From the NCBI GenBank assembly GCA_900320055.1, contig ONQS01000005.1, forward strand, positions 1 through 64,000: 64,000 nucleotides of DNA, written 5' to 3'. Shown here piece after piece: positions 44,204-53,356 of the stretch. The stretch is from an uncultured Prevotellaceae bacterium (lineage in GTDB: Bacteria; Bacteroidota; Bacteroidia; Bacteroidales; Muribaculaceae). Within the stretch, counting starts at the first letter, position 1. The number at the start of each line of letters is the position of its first letter. The translations under genes were made by a program, and so were the position numbers. The notes under the pieces were generated by a model. The model made no database searches. It was not told the origin of the DNA and saw only the letters and a list, made by a program, of their open reading frames with translations.

Positions 44204-44226
44204 ATGACAATCCTATTTTATTCTAT

Positions 44227-44262
44227 AACGAGTGGTGGAGCGATGCTTCATCACTCGTTTGC
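44227..44262 (+). terminator. Hairpin terminator between the two TPR genes
   Basis: AACGAGTGGTG (44227-44237) pairs with CATCACTCGTT (44249-44259), one G-T pair, followed by TTTGCCTTTACC. It ends the gyrA/copy A transcript before the next promoter. Confidence 0.6.
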
Positions 44263-44287
44263 CTTTACCATCGAATGAGCGATACAG

Positions 44288-44318
44288 TTGCACAACATCA
44301 GAAAAATCACTACTTTTG
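44288..44318 (+). promoter_or_regulatory. Promoter of the second TPR gene
   Basis: TTG (44288-44290), 20 nt, TACTTTTG (44311-44318). Transcription would begin near 44324. Confidence 0.7.
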
Positions 44319-44332
44319 CAGCGGTTTTTATA

Positions 44333-44337
44333 GGAGG
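44333..44337 (+). promoter_or_regulatory. Strong Shine-Dalgarno site of the second TPR gene
   Basis: GGAGG lies 7 nt before the GTG at 44345. This is unusually strong for Bacteroidetes and settles the start at GTG 44345 rather than an upstream TTG inside the promoter. Confidence 0.7.
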
Positions 44338-44344
44338 ATTTAAT

Positions 44345-45580
44345 GTGAAAAGGTTTGTTATCATTTTAGCGGCGACCCTGTCAATCAGCGCCAATGCACA
44401 GCAACTGCTCGTAGACAAAGCCAAAAAGGCTATCAGTGGTCTGACTATGACCGTTGACAGTTACGGCAAAGCCTTTGACGCGCTCAAGCCGGCACTCACC
44501 AACGACGAGACCCGCAACCGCGCCGAAACCTGGGCTCTTGCCAATCGTATCAAGATAGAGCAGTTTGACAAATACATGGACAACCGCCGAGTGGGCAAAA
44601 AGATTGACATCAAAGCCATGGGTCACACGCTCATCGATGCCTACGATTATAGTCTGAATGCCCTGAAACTGGATACGATTCACGTGCTTGACACCAAGGG
44701 CAATCCAGTTGTTGACAAAAAGACAAAACGGCCTAAGGTGAAGACCAAATTCAGCAAGGATGTTGTCAACCGCTTGGTCGAGCATCACGACAACTACCGC
44801 ATCATCGGTAGTGAGTTGTACAACGTCAAGGACTGGAGTGGGGCATACAAGGCATGGGAGTATTACTGCCTGATGGCGGCCAGAAGCGACGATCCACGAT
44901 GGCCAAAGCCCGACAGTACCATTGCTGAAGTCCGCTACTACCAGGGTATTGCCGCATGGCAGTTGACCGACACGATCGATGCCGTGCGCCTGTTCAGCAT
45001 AGCCCGTCACATGGGGTACAACAAGAAGGAGGCATACGACTATGCCTTGGTGTGCCTTAGCGATCTGGGCAATGATGAGGAAGTTGTTAAACTCGCTTGG
45101 GAAGCGTTCATCAAGTATGGCACAGCCGATCCTCAATACATACGCATCCTCATCAATGACTACCTGGGCCGTGAGGAGTATGAGAGCGCCAATGATCTGA
45201 TCGATGAAGCCATCTCAGCCAACCCCAATGATGATGAACTGCAAAACCTCAAGGGGCTTATTATTGAGAATCAGCAGAGCATCTATGAGGCCTTCCCGTA
45301 TTATCAACGCTGCATCGAACTCAACGACAGCAATGCCAGCGGCTTGTTTAATGTGGGGCGCTACTTCTACAACAAGGCAATGGAAACCAGACAGAACAGC
45401 CGCCTCTACGGCAAGAAACTGGCCAATCTGGTCAATCCCATTTATCGGGAGGCGTTACCCTATTTTGAGAAGTCCTATGCCATCAATCCCAGCAATCAGG
45501 ATGTGAGAAACGCCCTGCGCGACATCTATTACAAACTGGGCGAGGCCGACAAACTTCAAGCCATCGAGAGGTCTCACTGA
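44345..45580 (+). CDS. Secreted tetratricopeptide-repeat protein, copy B
   Basis: A 411-residue homologue of the preceding protein. Both share the order: signal peptide ('FVIILAATLSISANAQ'), 'VDKAKKAISGLTM' vs 'VKDLAKKATSGNVM', the middle 'KVKTKFSKDVV' vs 'KVKTKYSKEII', and TPR units near the C-terminus ('NPNDDELQNLKGLIIENQQSIYEAFPYY' region). The GTG start at 44345 is supported by the Shine-Dalgarno site and promoter. Function unknown; a periplasmic scaffold is the best guess. A strong terminator follows. Confidence 0.75.
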   Translation: MKRFVIILAATLSISANAQQLLVDKAKKAISGLTMTVDSYGKAFDALKPALTNDETRNRAETWALANRIKIEQFDKYMDNRRVGKKIDIKAMGHTLIDAYDYSLNALKLDTIHVLDTKGNPVVDKKTKRPKVKTKFSKDVVNRLVEHHDNYRIIGSELYNVKDWSGAYKAWEYYCLMAARSDDPRWPKPDSTIAEVRYYQGIAAWQLTDTIDAVRLFSIARHMGYNKKEAYDYALVCLSDLGNDEEVVKLAWEAFIKYGTADPQYIRILINDYLGREEYESANDLIDEAISANPNDDELQNLKGLIIENQQSIYEAFPYYQRCIELNDSNASGLFNVGRYFYNKAMETRQNSRLYGKKLANLVNPIYREALPYFEKSYAINPSNQDVRNALRDIYYKLGEADKLQAIERSH

Positions 45581-45601
45581 CCGATATCAATAGTATAACA
45601 G

Positions 45602-45640
45602 AAAAGGACAGTCTGCTGAAACAAACTGTCCTTTTTTTGT
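45602..45640. terminator. Hairpin terminator after the second TPR gene
   Basis: AAAAGGACAGT (45602-45612) pairs with ACTGTCCTTTT (45625-45635), perfect 11 bp, followed by further T. It can also serve the convergent lpxA. Confidence 0.85.
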
Positions 45641-45668
45641 TTTTGAGTTCCTCCCTTACGTTAGCCTG

Positions 45669-46442
45669 TCATGGCTTGCGCACGATGCCACGCTTGCTGG
45701 CGCGCACAAAGTTCATGATCACGTCACGCTCTGGGCTGGCAGGCAATTTCTCGACTGCCTCGAGCGACTGAGTGATGTTCAGTCCCGAATCATAGATCGT
45801 GCGATAGACATCGGCTATGGCATCGATCTGCTCGCTGGTGTAGCCACGACGATGCAAGCCCACCTTGTTCACGCCCTCATAGGCGATGGGGTAGCGTGCA
45901 GCCATGCAGTAGGGCGGGATGTCCTTGTTGACCAGAGCACCACCCTGAATCATCACATGACAACCGATCAGGGTGAACTGATGCACGAGTGCACCGCCTC
46001 CGATGATTGCCCAATCGTCCACGACAACCTCTCCGGCCAACTGCGCCGCATTGGACATAATCACGTGATTGCCCACCACACAATCGTGAGCGACATGGCA
46101 GTAAGCCATAATCAGACAGTTACTTCCTACTACGGTTTTACCCTTGGAAGCCGTACCACGATGGATGGTGACAAACTCGCGGATCACGGTATTGTCACCA
46201 ATGATGGCCACGGTATCCTCACCTTGGAATTTAAGGTCCTGGGGTATATCGCCCACAACTGCATTGGAATGGATGTGGCAATTCTTGCCGATGCGTGTTC
46301 CGCTGTGAACCACAGCACCGCTATCGATGACTGTTCCATCGCCAATTTCCACATTGGCATCGATGGTCACAAACGGACCTATTTTTACGTGATCACCAAT
46401 CTTAGCGTCAGGGTGAACGACGGCAAACTGATGGATATCCAT
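45669..46442 (-). CDS. lpxA: UDP-N-acetylglucosamine acyltransferase LpxA
   Basis: First committed enzyme of lipid A synthesis: it moves a 3-hydroxyacyl chain from ACP to UDP-GlcNAc. The 257-residue protein is a left-handed beta-helix of hexapeptide repeats ('VHPDAKIGDHVKIGPFVTI', 'AVVHSGTRIGKNCHIHSNA'), with the catalytic His in 'MAYCHVAHDCVVGNHV' and a helical C-terminal domain starting at 'NKVGLHRRGYTSEQI'. It is the last gene of the lpxD-(lpxC/fabZ)-lpxA run on the minus strand, 38 nt after lpxC-fabZ. Confidence 0.96.
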   Translation of the reverse strand: MDIHQFAVVHPDAKIGDHVKIGPFVTIDANVEIGDGTVIDSGAVVHSGTRIGKNCHIHSNAVVGDIPQDLKFQGEDTVAIIGDNTVIREFVTIHRGTASKGKTVVGSNCLIMAYCHVAHDCVVGNHVIMSNAAQLAGEVVVDDWAIIGGGALVHQFTLIGCHVMIQGGALVNKDIPPYCMAARYPIAYEGVNKVGLHRRGYTSEQIDAIADVYRTIYDSGLNITQSLEAVEKLPASPERDVIMNFVRASKRGIVRKP

Positions 46443-46480
46443 ATATTAATAATTGAGTTATTAACGTTGTTTATTAAGTA

Positions 46481-47875
46481 TTAATCGGGATTTTTGACAA
46501 TCTGGGCCATAAACTCGGCCTCGGTCACAATCTTCTCGCCCACAAAGGCATACCCCTTCATGATAGCGGTGCCACGGCGAATCGGCGTCATCAGCGACAA
46601 GTGGAAGATGAGTGTGTCGCCAGGAACAACCTTGTGACGGAACTTGACATTGTCTATCTTGAGGAAATAAGTTGAGTATTTCTCGGGCTCATCAACGCTG
46701 CTCAGCACCAATATTCCTCCGACTTGCGCCATGGCTTCGACTTGAAGCACACCTGGCATAATGGGCTCGTGAGGGAAGTGTCCCTGGAAGAAGGGTTCAT
46801 TGGCAGTCACATTCTTGATGCCGACCACATGTTTCTTGCCCTTCTCAATGATCTTGTCGACCAGAAGCATCGGATAGCGGTGCGGCAGCATGGCGCGTAT
46901 CTGATTGATGTCATATAGCGGTTCCTTGTTCGGATCGTAGATAGGAGCCTGGACATTCTGATAACGCAGTTCCTGGCGGATTTTCTTGGACAATTGGGTA
47001 TTGATGGTGTGGCCAGGACGGGTGGCAACAATACGCCCCTTCAGTGGACGGCCGATCAGTGCCAAATCGCCTAACACATCGAGCAACTTGTGACGCGCAG
47101 GCTCATTCTTGAAGGCTAGCGGTTTGTTGTTCAAGTAGCCCAATTCATTGGCAGGCTTGTGTGGCACATTCATCACATCGGCCATGCGGTCAAGGTCGGC
47201 CTGCTCCATCTGCTGATCATAGATGACAATAGCATTATCCAAATCACCCCCCTTAATCATATTGAGTTGAATAAGGGGCTGCACTTCGCGCACAAACACA
47301 AATGTGCGGCTTGCAGCAATCTGGTTTTTGAACTGACGGATGTCTGTCAGCGAGGCAAACTGGTTGCCCAACACAGGAGAGTCAAACTCAATCATGCAGT
47401 CGATTGACAAATCGTCATCGGGCAGAACGATAAGCGATGAGCCCGTCTCCTTGTCAACAACCTTGATGCGCTGTTTCACCACATAGAATTCCTTCTCGGC
47501 CTCTTGCTCTACAATACCTGCCTTTTCTATCTCCTGGCACCAGATGATGGCGCTACCGTCCAGGATGGGCACTTCACCACAATTGACTTCTATCAGGCAG
47601 TTGTCGATGCCTGCGGCATACAGGGCAGCCATCGCGTGCTCGATGGTGCTCACGCGAGCCTCCTTGTTACCCTTACTGGCAATCACGGTGCCGCGAGTGG
47701 TTTCGATAACATGTTCTGCCAGAGCCTGGATAGTCGGCTGTCCTTCCAGGTCCATGCGCTTAAACACGTAACCGGTGTTCACGTCGGCGGGCTTGAACGT
47801 TGCAGTTGACATTTGCCCGGTATGCAGTCCTTTACCAGTGACAGTAAAGGCATTCTTCAATGTTGTCTGTTTCAT
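46481..47875 (-). CDS. lpxC/fabZ: Bifunctional LpxC deacetylase / FabZ dehydratase
   Basis: A natural fusion typical of Bacteroidetes. Residues about 1-300 are LpxC, the zinc deacetylase of UDP-3-O-acyl-GlcNAc, with the zinc His in 'STIEHAMAALYAAGI' and the 'HKLLDVLGDLALIG' His/Asp pair. Residues about 315-464 are FabZ, the 3-hydroxyacyl-ACP dehydratase of fatty acid synthesis, with 'HRYPMLLVDKI' and the active-site 'GHFPHEPIMPGVLQVEAMAQ' (His and Glu). The fusion links lipid A and phospholipid supply. It sits between lpxD and lpxA on one strand. Confidence 0.96.
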   Translation of the reverse strand: MKQTTLKNAFTVTGKGLHTGQMSTATFKPADVNTGYVFKRMDLEGQPTIQALAEHVIETTRGTVIASKGNKEARVSTIEHAMAALYAAGIDNCLIEVNCGEVPILDGSAIIWCQEIEKAGIVEQEAEKEFYVVKQRIKVVDKETGSSLIVLPDDDLSIDCMIEFDSPVLGNQFASLTDIRQFKNQIAASRTFVFVREVQPLIQLNMIKGGDLDNAIVIYDQQMEQADLDRMADVMNVPHKPANELGYLNNKPLAFKNEPARHKLLDVLGDLALIGRPLKGRIVATRPGHTINTQLSKKIRQELRYQNVQAPIYDPNKEPLYDINQIRAMLPHRYPMLLVDKIIEKGKKHVVGIKNVTANEPFFQGHFPHEPIMPGVLQVEAMAQVGGILVLSSVDEPEKYSTYFLKIDNVKFRHKVVPGDTLIFHLSLMTPIRRGTAIMKGYAFVGEKIVTEAEFMAQIVKNPD

Positions 47876-47928
47876 CTATGATCTCCAATTATGGGTTAAC
47901 TCTCAGGTGCTAACCCACCAATGACTCT

Positions 47929-48951
47929 CTATTGGTTGATTTTCTTTTTAATGTCCTTGATATCGCTGTACATCTCGCCCAGGCGCTTCAGGTATACGGT
48001 CTGACGGGCAAACTCCATAGCGGGCTGAACTGGCGCGCCCAGCCATTTGCCTCCACTACCGATGCTGTTATCCACACCGGTCTGCGCACCGATTCCATTG
48101 TTGTCTCCCACAGTGATGTGGCCAGCAAATCCGACTTGACCACCCACCATATTGTGCTTGCCGATCTTGGTTGATCCGGCGACACCGACTTGTGCTGCCA
48201 TGACAGTGCTCTCGCCGACCTCCACATTGTGGGCGATCTGAATCAGGTTGTCGAGTTTTGCGCCTCGCTTGACCACGGTAGCGCCCATGGTGGCGCGGTC
48301 GATGGTGGTGTTAGCGCCGATTTCCACATCGTCTTCAAGTATGACGATTCCCACCTGAGCAATCTTCTCATAAGTTCCGTCGCCCTTAGGAGCAAAGCCA
48401 AAGCCATCACCGCCGATCACGGCACCGCCTTGCACAATGCAACGGTTGCCGATACGGCAGCCGTGGTAGATTTTCACACCCGGATACAGAATCACATCAT
48501 CGCCCAAGGTCACGCCGTCGCCCACATACACCTGTGGGTAGATTTTGACATGCTTGCCGATGGTCACGCCGTCGCCGATGTAGGCAAACGCGCCCACATA
48601 CACGTCATCGGGCAGGGTAGTGCCCTGTCCCACATGGACGGGTTGCTCCACGCCTCGCTTTTCGGGGCGCTGGCTATTGACAAAATTGAGCAGATCAGCA
48701 AGCGTCTTGTAGGGGTCATCAACCCTGATCAGTGTGGCTTTTACCTCATGTTCGGGTTTGAAATCACGACTTACGAGAACCGCCGACGCCTCGGTAGTAT
48801 AAATATAGTGGGTGTATTTAGGGTTGGCCAGAAAGGTCAGACAACCTGTAGTGGCCTCTTCAATCTTTGCGTAGTTGTTGATCACGATCGTGGCATCACC
48901 ATCGACCGTACCATTAACCATCGCTGCAAGTTGTTGTGCAGTAATTTCCAT
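47929..48951 (-). CDS. lpxD: UDP-3-O-acylglucosamine N-acyltransferase LpxD
   Basis: Adds the second 3-hydroxyacyl chain to the glucosamine nitrogen in lipid A synthesis. The 340-residue protein has the N-terminal uridine-binding domain ('[19 protein letters not shown]' region), a long left-handed beta-helix of hexapeptide repeats ('[19 protein letters not shown]', '[20 protein letters not shown]' region) with the catalytic His in '[11 protein letters not shown]', and a C-terminal helix. It is the first gene of the lpx run, 53 nt before lpxC-fabZ. Confidence 0.95.
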   Translation of the reverse strand: MEITAQQLAAMVNGTVDGDATIVINNYAKIEEATTGCLTFLANPKYTHYIYTTEASAVLVSRDFKPEHEVKATLIRVDDPYKTLADLLNFVNSQRPEKRGVEQPVHVGQGTTLPDDVYVGAFAYIGDGVTIGKHVKIYPQVYVGDGVTLGDDVILYPGVKIYHGCRIGNRCIVQGGAVIGGDGFGFAPKGDGTYEKIAQVGIVILEDDVEIGANTTIDRATMGATVVKRGAKLDNLIQIAHNVEVGESTVMAAQVGVAGSTKIGKHNMVGGQVGFAGHITVGDNNGIGAQTGVDNSIGSGGKWLGAPVQPAMEFARQTVYLKRLGEMYSDIKDIKKKINQ

Positions 48952-49100
48952 GATGCAGTTATTATTGAATGACTGGTCTCTATTTCAAAATCGGGCGCAA
49001 AGTTCGCAAAAAAAACTAAATATCACAACATTATCGGGCACTCAATCATCTACGATGTGCCAAATTGAACAATAATCAGTCCATTTTGCCCCAGTGTGGC

Positions 49101-49580
49101 TCAGTTAGCGCTGCGAGTGAGCAATTCTGCGATCTTTGCTTCAATCACGTTAGCCTCCTGCAGTCCGAGCAGCGTCTGATATTCACCTTTGGGAGTAACG
49201 AACATCAGTGTGGGCACTGCCTGAATGTTGAATTCCTGTGCCAAATCGGCCTCCTGGTCAACATCGATGCGCTTAAAGATGACGTCACCCTTGTGATTCT
49301 TCTCGACCTCGGCCAGAATCGGTGCCAACTCCTTGCAAGGGCCGCACCATGTGGCAAAAAAGTCGATTACCATGGGCTTGGAGGTCATGATGGTGGTCTG
49401 CTTGGTCCACGATCCCTGACCCTCGTCGTCGGGGCCTGCTACGGGCATTTCGCTCTGCTGTGTGGCCATGCCGTCAGCATCGGCGACTGCGTTATCACTC
49501 TTATCGGTCGTGCCATTACAAGCCGTTAGCACCAGTGCAGCCGCGAGGCACATAATCATGTTTCTTATCATTTGTTTCAA
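49101..49580 (-). CDS. Thioredoxin-fold lipoprotein
   Basis: A 159-residue membrane-anchored thiol-disulfide protein. Signal and lipobox are clear ('MCLAAALVLTACNGTTD', Cys about 21). After a ~45-residue Asp/Ala/Gln-rich linker comes a thioredoxin domain with the active site 'ATWCGPCKELAP' and the cis-Pro loop 'VPTLMF'. WCGPCK is the thioredoxin-type motif, so disulfide reduction in the periplasm is likely, although no partner (DsbD/CcdA) is adjacent. It is followed by no terminator that I could see and stands between lpxD and the tsaC-like gene. Confidence 0.87.
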   Translation of the reverse strand: MKQMIRNMIMCLAAALVLTACNGTTDKSDNAVADADGMATQQSEMPVAGPDDEGQGSWTKQTTIMTSKPMVIDFFATWCGPCKELAPILAEVEKNHKGDVIFKRIDVDQEADLAQEFNIQAVPTLMFVTPKGEYQTLLGLQEANVIEAKIAELLTRSAN

Positions 49581-49619
49581 ACTTGTTATGATGTAATCCT
49601 GTTAGTAAAAATCAACATG

Positions 49620-50225
49620 TCAGTAGATCAGGTCACCTTTGCCTTGGCGGGTGATTTCAGGCTCAGGGCCTGTACAGTCCACAATGGTCGATGGCGTGAG
49701 TCCGCCACGGCCCGAGTCGATAACGATATCCACCTGTGACCCAAATGCCTCTGCCATCAGACCCGGCTCCTGGCGGTAGTCCTCATCGTCGCCAGGCACC
49801 GATGTAGTGAGGATAGGGCCACCGAGTGTGCGCACGATGGACAAGGCAATTTCGTTGTCCGGAATACGGATTCCCACCGTGCGGCGTCCCTTGAAGGCCT
49901 TGGGCAACTTGGACAGGGCAGGGAAGATGAAGGTGAATGGCCCTGGCAGGTTGGACTTCATCAATCGGAATTGCGTGTTGTCAAACTTGGCGTATTGGGC
50001 CACCTGCGAGATGTCGTCACAGATGATCGACAGATTGGTCTTGGCCGACTTCATCTCCTTGAGCGCGCAGATGCGTTCAATAGCCTGATTGTTTAGCGCG
50101 TCACAGCCCAGAGCATACACCGTGTCGGTCGGGTAGATGATCAGTCCCCCGTCCTTGAGGGTTTCCACCACCTGGTCGATGTAACGTTGATTGACATTAT
50201 TTTCTAATATTTCGAGTAACTCCAT
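49620..50225 (-). CDS. tsaC: L-threonylcarbamoyladenylate synthase (Sua5/YrdC family)
   Basis: Makes threonylcarbamoyl-AMP, the precursor for t6A at position 37 of tRNAs that read ANN codons. The 201-residue protein shows the Sua5/YrdC/YciO pattern: 'LIIYPTDTVYALGCDALN' near the N-terminus, 'KPFKGR'-like basic patch ('PKAFKGRRTVGIRIPDNE') and 'GGPILTTSVPGDDED'. In YciO-type relatives the catalytic residues differ, and the 'TTSVPGDDED' ending could fit either, so TsaC versus YciO is not settled. It follows the B3/B4 gene by 29 nt on the same strand. Confidence 0.85.
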   Translation of the reverse strand: MELLEILENNVNQRYIDQVVETLKDGGLIIYPTDTVYALGCDALNNQAIERICALKEMKSAKTNLSIICDDISQVAQYAKFDNTQFRLMKSNLPGPFTFIFPALSKLPKAFKGRRTVGIRIPDNEIALSIVRTLGGPILTTSVPGDDEDYRQEPGLMAEAFGSQVDIVIDSGRGGLTPSTIVDCTGPEPEITRQGKGDLIY

Positions 50226-50254
50226 TTTGATATTGAGTATTGATTGATAGATTG

Positions 50255-50923
50255 TTACGGAATATGGATTGCGGTTTCAATATCAGTGGCACAGGCATAA
50301 TTCTCCAGCAATGACACGGTCCAGTCGACAGTCTCTTGAATGGGCATCTCGGGGCCAAAAGCGTTGATGTTGATCTGTACGTTCACGGTCTGGTCGGTAA
50401 ACTTGGTGCGCTCTTCGTCGCTCGTTGGCGTAGCAATCGGGCCTGCCGCATCACGGTAGACAGGCATGCCCTCGATGTTGAGCAGTCCGCGGCCGATGCC
50501 GTTATACACATCGCTGGCCGTTCCCACGCTCAGCGTGAGCCGGTCTCCGACAATGTGGTCCCGATCCAAGCCGCTAATGGCATAGCCGCTCTTGATCGAA
50601 ACCAGATTGACCAGATCGATGAGCGTGGTGAGACGATATATGCCCAGTCCGCGGATGATGCGACGGCACAAGGCCTCGCTCGACACGCGGTAGCGGCTGG
50701 GATCCTTACCCAGTGCGCGATAGAGCCGGCGTGTAGCGGCTATGGCAGGTCGCTGGTTGATTGCCAGCAACTCGTACTGCGACTTGATCCCCCTTGCGGC
50801 ATCCTCGATCTCGGCCCACAGTTCATCGCTCGTCGGGCCATTGTGGACCGTGGCACTGACCAGTCCGATACGCGTCTGGGGACACGCGGCTGCGATCCGC
50901 TCATCAACACTAATTGCTATCAT
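50255..50923 (-). CDS. B3/B4 (PheT-like) domain protein
   Basis: A 222-residue stand-alone B3/B4 domain, the tRNA-editing domain of the phenylalanyl-tRNA synthetase beta subunit, here free. The 'RRLYRALGKDPSRYRVSSEAL' region, 'LVNLVSIKSGYAISGLDRD' and 'GRGLLNIEGMPVYRDAAGPIATPTSD' are the conserved blocks. Free copies may edit misacylated tRNA or other aminoacyl substrates; this is not proven. A TAATTTTG element on the minus strand (complement of 50951-50958) lies just upstream. It is cotranscribed with the tsaC-like gene, both tRNA-related. Confidence 0.85.
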   Translation of the reverse strand: MIAISVDERIAAACPQTRIGLVSATVHNGPTSDELWAEIEDAARGIKSQYELLAINQRPAIAATRRLYRALGKDPSRYRVSSEALCRRIIRGLGIYRLTTLIDLVNLVSIKSGYAISGLDRDHIVGDRLTLSVGTASDVYNGIGRGLLNIEGMPVYRDAAGPIATPTSDEERTKFTDQTVNVQININAFGPEMPIQETVDWTVSLLENYACATDIETAIHIP

Positions 50924-50980
50924 AATGACTATACACTAAAAAACTTGCTGCAAAATTACACATTTTTGCTGAAAAATACC

Positions 50981-50988
50981 TACATTTG
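50981..50988 (+). promoter_or_regulatory. Likely -7 element of the S9 peptidase gene
   Basis: TACATTTG, 51 nt before the ATG at 51040. No -33 TTTG with normal spacing. Confidence 0.45.
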
Positions 50989-51039
50989 CCGATTGAATAC
51001 GCCGAAACTTAATTAACTCATTACATTAAATAAATCATT

Positions 51040-53232
51040 ATGAAATTATTAAAGTTAACAGCAATGTCGGTTGCGGCGTTGGCTCTGTTGAGTTCCTCGA
51101 CCTGCTCCAAGCAGGAGACCTCATCCGCCCAAGGCTCCGCTACCGAGAAATCCACTGCTAAGATGGAAAAGAAAGAATTCACCCCTGAGTTCCTCAATCA
51201 ATTGGGCCGCGTGGGCAGTCCGCAAGTGTCGCCCGATGGCAAGAAGGTCCTCTATGGCGTGACCTATTATGACATCGCCACCAACAAGGGCAATTGTGAC
51301 CTATGGGTCATGGATGTTGACGGCAGCAACGCTCGCCAGATCACCAACACCCCCAAGAGCGAGAGCAATGCCGTGTGGATTGATGGCGGCAAGAAGATCG
51401 CCTTTATCTATACCGAGGACGGCGAGGCCAAGTCGCCACAGTTGTGGATTATGAACGCCGATGGCGGTGGCCGCAGTTGTGTCAGCAACATCGAGAACGG
51501 CATCGAGGGCTTTGTCTTCTCACCCGACGAGAAACGCGTCGTCATGATTTCGCAAGTCAAGTATGGCCAGACGCCTCAAGACATCTATCCCGATCTGGAC
51601 AAAACCGATGCGCGCCTGATCGACGATATGATGTATAAGCACTGGGACGAATGGGTGACCACCATCCCGCACCCCTTTGTCGCCGACTTCGACGGTAGCA
51701 AGGCCGGCAATGTCAAGGACGTGCTCGAGGGTGAGCCCTACGAGTCGCCAATGAAGCCTTGGGGCGGCATCGAGTCGCTGGCATGGACGCCCGACAGCAA
51801 GTCGCTCGTCTATGTTTCGCGTAAGAAGACTGGCAAGGACTATGCCTTCTCGACTAACAGCGACCTCTATAAGTATGACCTTGAGACAGGCAAGACCGTC
51901 AACCTCACTGAGGGCATGATGGGTTATGACACCAACCCCATCATCAACAGCAAGGGAGAGATGGCCTGGCTCTCGATGGAGCATGACGGATATGAGGCCG
52001 ACAAAAACCGCATCTTCTTTATGGATGCCGCCGGCAACAAGAAGGACCTCACCGCCGATTGGGACTATAGCGTGGACGCCATCGCCTGGTCGCCCGACGA
52101 GAAGGCGATCTACTTTATCTGCCCGTTCCAGGGCGTGCAACCCATCTTCCGCATGGATGTCGCCACCCAGCGCGTCGACACCATCGCCATGGGCGTGTGT
52201 GACTACGACGGCCTGGCCTTTGCAGATGGCGGCAAGGTGATCACCTGCCAGCACAGTTACCAGACCCCTAACGAGGTCTATTGCGTGGAAATGGGCAAGG
52301 AGCCCGTCCAACTCACCCACGTCAACGACGAGATGCTTGCACAAGTTGAGCCCATCGGCATCGAGAAGCGCATGGTTCCCACCACCGATGGCAAGTTGAT
52401 GACCACTTGGGTATGCTATCCCCCGGGCTTCGACCCCAGCAAGAAGTATCCCGCCATCCTCTTCTGCGAGGGAGGACCTCAGTCACCAGTCAGCCAGTTC
52501 TGGAGTTACCGCTGGAACATGCGCATCATGGCCAGCAACGGCTACATCGTGATTCTGCCCAACCGCCGCGGCCTGCCTGGCTTCGGCACCGAGTGGAATG
52601 CTCAAATCAGCGGTGACTATGGCGGCCAGAACATGCGCGACTATCTCGCCGCAGTCGACTATATGAAGAAGGAGCCTTACATCGATGGTGACCACATCGG
52701 TGCCGTAGGTGCAAGTTATGGCGGCTACTCGGTCTACTTCCTGGCGGGCAACCACAACAAGCGTTTCGCCTGCTTCCTGGCTCATGCCGGCATCTTCAAC
52801 CTCGAGGCCCAGTATCTCGAGACCGAGGAGATGTGGTTTGTGCAGTGGGATCTGGGCGGCGCCTTCTGGGAGAAGAACAACGCCACCGCACAGCGCTCCT
52901 ACACGCAGGCCAACCCCAAGAACTACGTTCAGAATTGGGACACTCCCATCATGTGCACCGCTGGCGAACTCGACTACCGCATCGTCTTCACCCAGGCCTG
53001 CCAGGCATTTAACGCCGCCAAGATCAAAGGCCTGCCCGCAAGACTGCTGCTCTTCCCCGACGAGAACCACTGGATCCTGAAGCCGCAGAACAGCATCATG
53101 TGGCAACGTGAGTTCTTCCGCTGGCTCGACACCTGGCTCAAGCCCGACAGCGAGGCTGCCAAGCAGTACAAGGCTCAGCAGGACAGCATCGCCGCCGCTA
53201 AGGCCGCTCCTGCCGTCGAGAAAAAGAACTAA
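51040..53232 (+). CDS. S9-family prolyl oligopeptidase
   Basis: A 730-residue secreted serine peptidase of the S9 family (dipeptidyl peptidase IV/acylaminoacyl peptidase type), which trims peptides after Pro or small residues. A hydrophobic N-terminal signal ('MSVAALALLSSSTCSK') is present; the Cys near residue 23 could be a lipid anchor but the lipobox is not canonical. Residues about 50-430 form a beta-propeller of WD40-like PD40 units ('GSPQVSPDGKKVLYGV', 'AWTPDSKSLVYVS'). The alpha/beta-hydrolase domain has Ser559 in 'GASYGGYSVY', Asp645 in 'GELDYRIVF' and His677 in 'DENHWIL'. The tail is Ala/Lys-rich. A strong terminator follows. Confidence 0.9.
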   Translation: MKLLKLTAMSVAALALLSSSTCSKQETSSAQGSATEKSTAKMEKKEFTPEFLNQLGRVGSPQVSPDGKKVLYGVTYYDIATNKGNCDLWVMDVDGSNARQITNTPKSESNAVWIDGGKKIAFIYTEDGEAKSPQLWIMNADGGGRSCVSNIENGIEGFVFSPDEKRVVMISQVKYGQTPQDIYPDLDKTDARLIDDMMYKHWDEWVTTIPHPFVADFDGSKAGNVKDVLEGEPYESPMKPWGGIESLAWTPDSKSLVYVSRKKTGKDYAFSTNSDLYKYDLETGKTVNLTEGMMGYDTNPIINSKGEMAWLSMEHDGYEADKNRIFFMDAAGNKKDLTADWDYSVDAIAWSPDEKAIYFICPFQGVQPIFRMDVATQRVDTIAMGVCDYDGLAFADGGKVITCQHSYQTPNEVYCVEMGKEPVQLTHVNDEMLAQVEPIGIEKRMVPTTDGKLMTTWVCYPPGFDPSKKYPAILFCEGGPQSPVSQFWSYRWNMRIMASNGYIVILPNRRGLPGFGTEWNAQISGDYGGQNMRDYLAAVDYMKKEPYIDGDHIGAVGASYGGYSVYFLAGNHNKRFACFLAHAGIFNLEAQYLETEEMWFVQWDLGGAFWEKNNATAQRSYTQANPKNYVQNWDTPIMCTAGELDYRIVFTQACQAFNAAKIKGLPARLLLFPDENHWILKPQNSIMWQREFFRWLDTWLKPDSEAAKQYKAQQDSIAAAKAAPAVEKKN

Positions 53233-53288
53233 ACATATTAATCACTGAGCAAGTTTTATACTTGCAAAACTTAAATCACAGACAAATC

Positions 53289-53326
53289 ATAATGAGGGAG
53301 GCTCAACGTTGGGCCTCCCTCATTAT
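53289..53326. terminator. Bidirectional hairpin terminator after the S9 peptidase
   Basis: AATGAGGGAGGC (53291-53302) and GCCTCCCTCATT (53313-53324) form a perfect 12-bp stem, extendable to 14 bp, with a 10-nt loop, between convergent genes. Confidence 0.8.
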
Positions 53327-53356
53327 TGATTGGTCCGGAAAGGTCTATTAAAAGGC

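Noticed and set aside
46481..47875. LpxC-FabZ fusion as a new finding
   Set aside because: This fusion is well known in Bacteroidetes, so it is listed only as a feature.
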